Part shown: in pieces, positions 1-7,531 of the stretch
Numbering within the stretch: position 1 is the stretch's first letter
Layout of the letters: every line of letters starts with the position of its first letter
Assembly: GCA_021200215.1 (NCBI GenBank)
Contig: JAJQGV010000029.1
Span: 1-38,728 of the forward strand
Direction: 5' to 3'
Source: Ruminococcus sp.
GTDB lineage: Bacteria > Bacillota > Clostridia > Oscillospirales > Ruminococcaceae
Length of the DNA: 38,728 nucleotides
Program-made: the position numbers and the translations under genes
The notes under the pieces: generated by a model
Databases searched by the model: none
Told to the model about the DNA's origin: nothing
The model's input: only the letters and a program-made list of their open reading frames with translations

Positions 1-152
1 ATTCATAATAAATGTACCTTAAATTCTGATTGTTTGCAACGTTTAAAAAAAGTTTTCAAACAGTTTCCATATTATGCACAAATTTTTATGTAGATTTTAG
101 GTAAACGTTATGCAATCTGACAAAATACTTTTTGAAAGGAAGTTTTAAAACT

Positions 153-1064
153 ATGAATGCATTTCTATTTGTAGGACAAGGCTCTCAGTATGTGGGTATG
201 GGTAAATCTTTACTAGAGGCGAATCCAGAGTTTAACTACTTATATGATATCTCTTCCGAAATTCTCGGTAAGAATATGAAAGATATATGTTTTAATTCTG
301 AAGATGTTGAACTCTCTAAGACGGTAAATTCACAACCTGCCATTATGCTAACATCTTTACTATGCTTTGAGGTGGCTAAGAAGAATGGTATCACTTTCGA
401 TGCCGTTGCAGGACATTCTTTAGGTGAGTATGCTAGTATGGTCGCTAGTGGTATACTATCCCTAGAAGATGGTTTTAAGGTCATAAAGGCTAGAGCTGAG
501 GCTATGGACAAGGCTAACGGTGGATTAATGTATGCCATCTTAAAGGCTACTGTAGAAGATATTATCAAGGTTTGCAATGATACTGAGGGATATGTAGTCC
601 CAGTAAATTATAACTCTCCAGTACAGACTGTTATAGCTGGTGAAGATGTGGCAGTTCTAAAGGCTGTTGAAACTTTAACCTCTATGAAAGCTAGATGTGT
701 TAAGTTAAATGTATCTTCTGCATTTCATTCGGATATTATGAAACCTTGTGCGGAAGAATTCTACAATTCTATTAAGAATATTGAGTTTAAAAATCCTACA
801 ATAAAGTTCTATTCTAATCTATTAGGCAAGGAATTAACTGATTTTTCTGATATGCCATCACTATTAAAGGAACATATGATATCACCAGTATTGTTCACCA
901 AAGAATTAAATTCTATGGCAAATGATGGTTTCGATACCTTTATTGAATTAGGCTCTGGAAAAGTATTAACTGGACTTGTCAAGAAAACTTTAAAGACTGC
1001 TACTGCACTAAATATCGAGGATATTTCAACACTTGAAACTACTTGTCAAGCACTTGCAAAGTAG
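153..1064 (+). CDS. fabD: Malonyl-CoA:ACP transacylase (start trimmed to the ATG at 153 after AAAGGA)
   Basis: FVGQGSQYVGMG and AGHSLGEYASM (GHSxGE nucleophile motif), typical length. Confidence 0.95.
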   Translation: MNAFLFVGQGSQYVGMGKSLLEANPEFNYLYDISSEILGKNMKDICFNSEDVELSKTVNSQPAIMLTSLLCFEVAKKNGITFDAVAGHSLGEYASMVASGILSLEDGFKVIKARAEAMDKANGGLMYAILKATVEDIIKVCNDTEGYVVPVNYNSPVQTVIAGEDVAVLKAVETLTSMKARCVKLNVSSAFHSDIMKPCAEEFYNSIKNIEFKNPTIKFYSNLLGKELTDFSDMPSLLKEHMISPVLFTKELNSMANDGFDTFIELGSGKVLTGLVKKTLKTATALNIEDISTLETTCQALAK

Positions 1065-1075
1065 TCTAATTGCAA

Positions 1076-1138
1076 TACTTGTCAAGTGGTTATAGGCTAC
1101 TTGACAAGTACTTTAGTTGCAAACCTACTTTGCAACTA
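1076..1138. repeat. Two adjacent inverted repeats built from ACTTGTCAAGT / GTTGCAAA motifs
   Basis: TACTTGTCAAGT (1076-1087) with ACTTGACAAGTA (1099-1110); TAGTTGCAAA (1114-1123) with TTTGCAACTA (1129-1138). Confidence 0.85.
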
Positions 1139-1212
1139 GGATTTATATCTGCTTTGTATTTGGATATATAATCTAATGTGGATAAATATACAATTTAAGG
1201 AGAGTTTTAACT

Positions 1213-2055
1213 ATGAAAAAATATACATTAATAGGTCACCCTTTAGGACATTCTATGTCACCATTTATTCATGATAGGCTATTTAAACTAAAAAATAGAG
1301 AGGTTGAGTACACCCTAACAGATATTACACCTGAAGACTTAACTTCTAAAAAAGACTATCTAAAGAATGAGTTTGTAGGTTACAATATTACTATACCACA
1401 TAAGGTTGCAGTGATTCCATTTATTGATAAAATGGATACCTCAGCAAAAAAATATAATTCCGTAAACTGTGTGGCAAACACTAAAGATGGTTCTATAGGT
1501 TATAATACCGATTGTGATGGTTTTCTTCGCTCATTGGAAATGAATGGTATATCTTTAAGTGGTAAGGTCTTACTATTAGGTTGTGGTGGTGTTGGTCGCA
1601 TGATGGCTATTGAAAGTGTATCGCATGGTGCAGATTTAACCATAGCTATAATTGAAGAGGCTAAAGATATGTGTAATACACTATTGAAAGAATTATCAGA
1701 AAAGTTTCCTACTGCTAATGTAAAAGTAGTATTAATGAGTGAAATCAGTGGAAAGTATGAGTTGCTAATGAATGCTACTCCAGTTGGAATGTTTCCAAAG
1801 GTAGAAGATTGCCCAGTATCAGATGAAATAATATCTAATTGTGATGCCGTCTTTGATGTTATCTATAATCCAACAGAAACTGAACTAATTAAAAGGTTTA
1901 AATCTCAAGGTAAAAAAGCCGTTGGGGGTATGGCTATGCTAGTACTTCAAGCCGTAAAGGCTCACGAACTTTGGGATAACGATATATATACTAATGATGA
2001 AATTAATAAGATTATAAGAGAATCTAGTGCTAAGGTTGAAAAAGATTTTCAGTAA
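1213..2055 (+). CDS. aroE: Shikimate dehydrogenase
   Basis: IGHPLGHSMSPFIHD, NITIPHK, GCGGVGRM nucleotide-binding motif, NATPVGM. Confidence 0.95.
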   Translation: MKKYTLIGHPLGHSMSPFIHDRLFKLKNREVEYTLTDITPEDLTSKKDYLKNEFVGYNITIPHKVAVIPFIDKMDTSAKKYNSVNCVANTKDGSIGYNTDCDGFLRSLEMNGISLSGKVLLLGCGGVGRMMAIESVSHGADLTIAIIEEAKDMCNTLLKELSEKFPTANVKVVLMSEISGKYELLMNATPVGMFPKVEDCPVSDEIISNCDAVFDVIYNPTETELIKRFKSQGKKAVGGMAMLVLQAVKAHELWDNDIYTNDEINKIIRESSAKVEKDFQ

Positions 2056-2067
2056 GGAGATAATGCA

Positions 2068-2577
2068 ATGGTAATATTTTTATGCGGTTTCATGGGCTGT
2101 GGAAAATCTACAGTTGGAAAAGAGTTGGCTAAACTTATGGGTAATAAATTCATAGATATGGATATATACATAGAAACTAAAGAAAATATGTCTATTCCAG
2201 AGATTTTTGCTCAAAAAGGTGAACCTTACTTTCGCCAAATCGAGGCTGAAACGGTAGTTGAACTTTCTAAAAGTAATGCCATCGTTGGTTGTGGTGGTGG
2301 TGCTATGTTGAACTCTACTAGTGCTGAAATAGGTCGTAGGTCTGGAGTAGTTATATTCTTAGATGTTCCCTTTTCTACTTGTTATGACAGAATTAAAAAT
2401 GATTCAAACAGACCTATAGTTATGAACAACTCTAAAGAACAGTTAGAACAGATTTTTAATGGCAGACGTTCTATATATCAAGCCAATTCCTCTTTTAAAG
2501 TAGATGTAGATTCAAATGTATCACCTTTTGAAAATGCTAGAACTATAAATTCACTTGTCAAGCTACTTGTCAAGTAG
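2068..2577 (+). CDS. aroK: Shikimate kinase
   Basis: GFMGCGKSTVGKELA Walker A, D-x-D, RQIEAETV, GCGGGAML. Confidence 0.95.
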   Translation: MVIFLCGFMGCGKSTVGKELAKLMGNKFIDMDIYIETKENMSIPEIFAQKGEPYFRQIEAETVVELSKSNAIVGCGGGAMLNSTSAEIGRRSGVVIFLDVPFSTCYDRIKNDSNRPIVMNNSKEQLEQIFNGRRSIYQANSSFKVDVDSNVSPFENARTINSLVKLLVK

Positions 2578-2725
2578 ATTCTTTGCAAGTGGTTGACAAG
2601 CAGAGTTTTAATATATCACTAAGGTACGTACTATATCAATGTGAGATTTAGACTCAAATCCACTTGCAAAGTACTTGTCAACTGCTTTGCAAGTGGATTG
2701 CTTGTCAATCAGTTTGCAAGTAAGA
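2551..2725. repeat. Cluster of ACTTGTCAAG / ACTTGCAAAG palindromic repeats
   Basis: Repeated cacttgtcaag, tacttgtcaagt, ctttgcaagtgg, ttgacaag; includes perfect 15-bp inverted repeat AATCCACTTGCAAAG (2657-2671) / CTTTGCAAGTGGATT (2685-2699). Confidence 0.85.
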
Positions 2726-2736
2726 AAGGAAACATT

Positions 2737-3888
2737 ATGAAAATTTTTAATGCTAAGATACTATCTAAGGGAGAAATATTATTTCATAACGGTTGGGTGG
2801 AAATAACAAATGGAAAAATTTCTAATCTTGGTGATGGTAATACTAATACTACTCCTACAGATATCGACGCTAACGGACAAACTTTAATATCTGGTTTTGT
2901 AGATGCACATACTCATATAGGTATCATTGAAGATGGTCTTGACTTTGAGGGTGATGACTGCAATGAACAGACTGACCCTTTTACACCTCAGCTTAGAGCT
3001 ATTGATGGTATTAATCCGTTTGACTACTGTTTTAAAGAGGCTCGTAAGCGTGGAATTACATCTGTTGTGGTAACTCCAGGTAGTGCTAATCCCGTTGCTG
3101 GTCAGATGGTAGCTATCAAGACCTATGGAAAACGTATCGATGATATGGTTATTAAACCTATTGGTATTAAATTTGCTCTAGGAGAAAATCCAAAGAGAAC
3201 ATACAATGACCGTTCTGAAATCCCTACAACTAGAATGGCTACTGTGAGCATTATTCGTGAGGGACTTTTTAAAGCTCAAAGATATCTACAAGAGGTTGAA
3301 AAGCATAATCAAAATCCTGATGATTATGATTTGCCAGAATTTGATATTAAATCCGAAGCGTTGATTCCTCTACTTAAACGTGAGATTAAGGCTCATTTTC
3401 ATTGCCATCGTGCAGATGATATTTGTACCGCTATTAGAATTTCTAAAGAGTTTAATCTTGATTGTGTAATAGTACATGGTACTGAAGGGTATCTAATTTC
3501 TGATATCATTTCACAAGAGAAAGTTCCTGTAATATGTGGCCCTATAATATGTGATAGGTGTAAGCCTGAAATGAAAGGTTTAGATATTAAAAATGCTAGT
3601 GTTCTATCAAATGATGGTGTAAACATAGCAATCTGTACAGACCACGCTGTGATACCTATTCAATATCTACCAACTTCTGTATTAATGGCTATTAAAGGTG
3701 GATTATCATATGAAGATGGGTTAAGGTCTATAACTTGCAATCCTGCTGAGATTGTTGGTATTAGTGACCATGTAGGAGATATAGCTATAGGCATGGACGC
3801 AGATTTACAACTCTACAATGGTAACCCCTTAGATATCGCTATTGAGCCATCTTTAGTTATGATTGATGGCAAAACTATTAAAGATTAA
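2737..3888 (+). CDS. Amidohydrolase family protein (imidazolonepropionase-like)
   Basis: GFVDAHTHIG metal motif, HFHCHRADD, VIVHGTEGY, ICTDHAVIP; ATG at 2737 follows AGAAAGGA. Confidence 0.85.
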   Translation: MKIFNAKILSKGEILFHNGWVEITNGKISNLGDGNTNTTPTDIDANGQTLISGFVDAHTHIGIIEDGLDFEGDDCNEQTDPFTPQLRAIDGINPFDYCFKEARKRGITSVVVTPGSANPVAGQMVAIKTYGKRIDDMVIKPIGIKFALGENPKRTYNDRSEIPTTRMATVSIIREGLFKAQRYLQEVEKHNQNPDDYDLPEFDIKSEALIPLLKREIKAHFHCHRADDICTAIRISKEFNLDCVIVHGTEGYLISDIISQEKVPVICGPIICDRCKPEMKGLDIKNASVLSNDGVNIAICTDHAVIPIQYLPTSVLMAIKGGLSYEDGLRSITCNPAEIVGISDHVGDIAIGMDADLQLYNGNPLDIAIEPSLVMIDGKTIKD

Positions 3889-3910
3889 TTTATGAAAGGA
3901 TTTTATTATT

Positions 3911-4753
3911 ATGCGTACTATTGAAGTATCTCAAGTTAAAGATACTATTAGAGATTTATGTATTAAAGCAAATATCTACTTGCCAAAATCTCTTGAAGAT
4001 AAGATTAAATCTTCTATAGATAAAGAAAAATCTCCAGTTGGAAAGAGCGTCTTTTGTGACCTATGCGACAATATTCAATCGGCTAAGGACGAACATATTG
4101 CAATCTGTCAAGATACTGGTATGGCTGTAATATTTTTAGAAATCGGTCAAGACGTTCATTTTGTAGGGGGTAACCTATATGATGCTATTAATCAAGGAGT
4201 TGCCGAGGGATATACTCAAGGGTATTTAAGAAAGTCTATAGTTGGCGACCCACTAGAACGTATCAACACTAATGATAATACTCCAGCAGTAATACATACT
4301 ACTATAGCAGATGGTGAACACGTTAAGATAGACGTATGCCCTAAAGGTTTTGGCTCGGAAAATATGTCTGCTTTAAAGATGTTTACTCCATCGGCTACTC
4401 ATGAAGATATTATCAACTTCGTTGTAGATACTATTTCTAAGGCGGGAAGTAATCCATGTCCACCTATAGTTGTAGGTGTGGGCATTGGGGGAAATTTTGA
4501 ACACTGTGCATATCTAGCAAAAAAAGCACTCTGTAGAGATGTATCAATAAGGAACTCTAAACCACTATACGCAGATTTAGAAAACAGAATGTTGGAAGAT
4601 ATCAATAGGTTGGGAATAGGCCCTCAAGGTTTTGGTGGAAGTATTACGGCATTAGCTGTAAACATTGAGGAAGCACCTACACATATTGCAGGATTGCCTG
4701 TATCGGTAAATGTAGGTTGTCACGTTACTAGACACGCTATGGAAGTTATTTAA
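3911..4753 (+). CDS. Class I (Fe-S) fumarate hydratase alpha subunit / TtdA-like
   Basis: ICQDTGMAVIFLEIGQ, NPCPPIVVGVGIGGNFEHCAYLAKKAL, GIGPQGFGGSITALAVNIE; alpha-subunit length (280 aa). Confidence 0.9.
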   Translation: MRTIEVSQVKDTIRDLCIKANIYLPKSLEDKIKSSIDKEKSPVGKSVFCDLCDNIQSAKDEHIAICQDTGMAVIFLEIGQDVHFVGGNLYDAINQGVAEGYTQGYLRKSIVGDPLERINTNDNTPAVIHTTIADGEHVKIDVCPKGFGSENMSALKMFTPSATHEDIINFVVDTISKAGSNPCPPIVVGVGIGGNFEHCAYLAKKALCRDVSIRNSKPLYADLENRMLEDINRLGIGPQGFGGSITALAVNIEEAPTHIAGLPVSVNVGCHVTRHAMEVI

Positions 4754-4781
4754 TTATGGTGAAGAAATCTATATTAAAATA

Positions 4782-4810
4782 TTGACATTTACAATAGGTA
4801 ATGATATAAT
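4782..4810 (+). promoter_or_regulatory. Sigma-A promoter upstream of DUF368 gene
   Basis: TTGACA (4782-4787), 17-nt spacer, TATAAT (4805-4810). Confidence 0.75.
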
Positions 4811-4873
4811 TATAAAATATTATACATGAAAGGAGATATTACCACTAAATATTTAGGGTAATAATAAAGTTTA

Positions 4874-5746
4874 ATGATATCTTTAGGCGGTTTTTTAATG
4901 GCTTTGGCTGATAGTGTCCCTGGTGTTTCTGGGGGTACAATAGCTTTTTTATTAGGGTTCTATGATGACTTTATAGGTTCTTTAAACTCATTGATATCTG
5001 GTACTAAAGAAGAAAGAATTAAGGCTTTAAAGTTCCTTATTAGATTGGGTATAGGCTGGATAATTGGATTTGTCTTAGCAATGCTAATTTTATCTAAAGT
5101 GTTTGAAAGCCATATATATCAAGTAAGTTCGTTATTCATGGGATTTATTCTATTCTCTATTCCTATAATATGTATGGAAGAAAAGGAAAATCTAAAGGGT
5201 AAGTATGTAAATTTGATATTTTCTTTAATAGGTGTCGCTATAGTAGTATTGATATCATTACTTAGTCCATCATCTACTGGAGATATTGCTATAACTTTAA
5301 GTTTTGGCAAGATAATCTATATTTTTATTGCAGGTATGATATCTATTTCAGCAATGGTTCTACCAGGAATTTCGGGTTCTACTTTACTTCTGATATTCGG
5401 ACTATATCTTCCTACTGTAGACTATATAACGGAACTTCTACACTTTAACTTTGAAGGTATCCCTTTTTTGATAGCTTTAGGTCTTGGAATACTAACTGGA
5501 GTAATAGTGGTAATAAAGTCTATAAAGTACGTTTTGGAAAATCATAGGTCAAAGACTATATACTTTATATTGGGTCTAATGGTTGGTTCTTTGTATACTA
5601 TAACTCAAGGGGCTACTACCTTAGATGTCCCTCAACCTGCTATGACGTTTAGTACTTTTAGTATAGTGTTCTTTATAATTGGTGGAGTGATAATATTAGG
5701 CATGCAGTTCCTTAAAAAGTTCATGAACGATAGAAAATCTAAATAG
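4874..5746 (+). CDS. DUF368 membrane protein (undecaprenyl-phosphate translocase family)
   Basis: DSVPGVSGGTIAFLLGFYDDFI signature, second VLPGISGSTLLLIFGLY repeat, polytopic. Confidence 0.9.
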   Translation: MISLGGFLMALADSVPGVSGGTIAFLLGFYDDFIGSLNSLISGTKEERIKALKFLIRLGIGWIIGFVLAMLILSKVFESHIYQVSSLFMGFILFSIPIICMEEKENLKGKYVNLIFSLIGVAIVVLISLLSPSSTGDIAITLSFGKIIYIFIAGMISISAMVLPGISGSTLLLIFGLYLPTVDYITELLHFNFEGIPFLIALGLGILTGVIVVIKSIKYVLENHRSKTIYFILGLMVGSLYTITQGATTLDVPQPAMTFSTFSIVFFIIGGVIILGMQFLKKFMNDRKSK

Positions 5747-5760
5747 TATAGTATGGTTAA

Positions 5761-5807
5761 AAAAAGAAGTTTAGGTATGATGCACTAGCCTAAACTTCTT
5801 TTTTTTA
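5761..5807. terminator. Bidirectional intrinsic terminator
   Basis: GAAGTTTAGG (5767-5776) / CCTAAACTTC (5790-5799) flanked by A-run and T-run between convergent genes. Confidence 0.85.
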
Positions 5808-5819
5808 TATTAGAGTCTG

Positions 5820-6200
5820 TTACCACTCTATTAAACCTAATAGATATTTCTTAAGGTATAGCAAATCTGCGGTGTTAGTTTTGCCATCTAGGTTTATATC
5901 ACCACGTGGATATACACTATCACCTATGGTGAACTCTGTTATTGAGTCTTCGCTTTCGCCTATTGTAACATCAGGAATAGAACCATCTTCACCAGGAAGT
6001 TGCTCAACTATTTCACCAGTTTCAGTATTTATAACAAGAATGTCAGGAATAGAACCATCTTCACTAGGAAGTTGCTCAACTACTTCACCAGTTTCAGCAT
6101 TTTGAATAAGGACGGCAGAAGTACTAATAGGAACTAAAGTTAAAGTACCTAACATGGTAGTTGCTACTAACCCAAATAAAACTTTTTTTAAACTTTTCAT
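5820..6200 (-). CDS. Small secreted protein with C-terminal single dockerin repeat
   Basis: N-terminal signal peptide, internal duplicated ETGEVVEQLPSEDGSIPD unit, GDINLDGKTNTADLLYLKKYLLGLIEW tail. Confidence 0.85.
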   Translation of the reverse strand: MKSLKKVLFGLVATTMLGTLTLVPISTSAVLIQNAETGEVVEQLPSEDGSIPDILVINTETGEIVEQLPGEDGSIPDVTIGESEDSITEFTIGDSVYPRGDINLDGKTNTADLLYLKKYLLGLIEW

Positions 6201-6222
6201 ACTAAATTCCCCCTTAAATTTT

Positions 6223-6786
6223 TTACCACTCTATTAATCCTAATAGATATTTTTTCAAGTATAGCAAATCTGCGGTGTTAGTTTTGCCATCTAGGTTTAT
6301 ATCGCCACGTGGATATACACTATCGCCTACGGTAAACTCTGTTATTGAGTCTTCGCTGTCGCTGTCGCCAATATTGATATTTATACTTATATCGTAAGCT
6401 ATGAGTGTAACGGGTCTTTCTAAGGTTGGGTCTACTATAACAACAACTATCTCAGAATATCCATGTTCTTCACAGTAACTTTCGATAAGTTCTTTACAAT
6501 TTTCGGTCTTAGCAATAAATTCTACATATGAATAGTAGTCATCTTCAAATACAGATTGTACGCTACCTTCAAAGACTTCATCACCATCAACATCAAGAAC
6601 ACCACTATATATTTCGTTAAGAATATCAACTAATTCAACATATGAATAGCCATTAGAACCTACTGTATCTACTGTGATACTATTATCTATATCGTCTATA
6701 GTTTTAGAATCATCTGCATATGCACTGATACCCATACACGTAGATAGTAAAGTTAAGCTTAATATTCCTGAAACTATTCTCTTCAT
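6223..6786 (-). CDS. Small secreted protein with C-terminal single dockerin repeat
   Basis: Signal peptide (MKRIVSGILSLTLLSTCMGISAYA) and same dockerin tail. Confidence 0.85.
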   Translation of the reverse strand: MKRIVSGILSLTLLSTCMGISAYADDSKTIDDIDNSITVDTVGSNGYSYVELVDILNEIYSGVLDVDGDEVFEGSVQSVFEDDYYSYVEFIAKTENCKELIESYCEEHGYSEIVVVIVDPTLERPVTLIAYDISININIGDSDSEDSITEFTVGDSVYPRGDINLDGKTNTADLLYLKKYLLGLIEW

Positions 6787-6808
6787 ATTAAATTCCTCCT
6801 TAAATTTT

Positions 6809-7195
6809 TTACCACTCTATTAAACCTAATAGGTATTTCTTTAAGTATAGCAAATCTGCGGTGTTAGCTTTGCCATCTAGGTTTATATCGCCACGTGGAT
6901 ATACACTATCGCCTACGGTGAACTCTGTTATGGAATCTTCACTGTCACTTTCACCTATTGCAACGGCACTAGTAGGAATTACTTCCACACCATCGGGGAT
7001 ATTTTCAACAATTATTGGATTTCCATCTTCATCAAAACCTACAAGTTCACTATATATACCACCGTAAATTTCAGTACCATCGGGATAATAACCTAATAGT
7101 ATAGCAATAGCATTTGCAGACATTGGTGATATCATTAAAGTTGCCAAAGTTGAAACTGCTATTACACAAGCCAATATTTTTTTAAATTTTTTCAT
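6809..7195 (-). CDS. Small secreted protein with C-terminal single dockerin repeat
   Basis: Signal peptide and GDINLDGKANTADLLYLKKYLLGLIEW tail. Confidence 0.85.
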   Translation of the reverse strand: MKKFKKILACVIAVSTLATLMISPMSANAIAILLGYYPDGTEIYGGIYSELVGFDEDGNPIIVENIPDGVEVIPTSAVAIGESDSEDSITEFTVGDSVYPRGDINLDGKANTADLLYLKKYLLGLIEW

Positions 7196-7257
7196 AGTTA
7201 TCCCTCCTTAAATATTTGCATGATAGTTTAATTGATATGTAATTATATGTTATAGTA

Positions 7258-7286
7258 AGTATAACACATAATGCATATTCTGTCAA
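7258..7286 (-). promoter_or_regulatory. Sigma-A promoter of dockerin array
   Basis: On minus strand TTGACA (7286-7281), 17-nt spacer, TATACT (7263-7258). Confidence 0.75.
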
Positions 7287-7318
7287 GAGTTTTCTATAAA
7301 ATTAACATTTTGTTAATA

Positions 7319-7347
7319 TTTTACCACTAAATCAATCCTAGTGGATA
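7319..7347 (-). pseudogene. Relic of a fourth dockerin C-terminus
   Basis: Minus strand reads Y-P-L-G-L-I-stop-W-stop, versus Y-L-L-G-L-I-E-W-stop in the three intact copies. Confidence 0.6.
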
Positions 7348-7490
7348 TTATGCTCTAAAAATTTATGAATCTTAAGTGTTCATAAGTATAACGGTTTAAC
7401 TTAGGAAAATGTTACAAAAAAAATAGAACTTTTTTCAGTTCTACGTTTTGCACAAAGTTTTAGCTATATTTTTGTTGAATAGTAACAAAA

Positions 7491-7522
7491 AATAGAACGT
7501 ACATTAAGCTGTACGTTCTATT
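7491..7522 (-). terminator. Intrinsic terminator of recG
   Basis: AATAGAACGTAC-attaagct-GTACGTTCTATT followed by T-run on the minus strand. Confidence 0.85.
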
Positions 7523-7531
7523 CATAGTAGG

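Noticed and set aside
236-577. 113-aa antisense ORF inside fabD
   Set aside because: Fully antisense to a confident gene with no recognisable domain or RBS. The same applies to the antisense ORFs at 3399, 4399, 5119, 5872, 6861, 13484, 14070, 17145, 18683, 20579, 24096, 30499, 32973, 34366 and 36598.
1041-2725. CRISPR-like array
   Set aside because: Repeats are short palindromes with irregular spacing and no regular unique spacers; no cas genes in the window.
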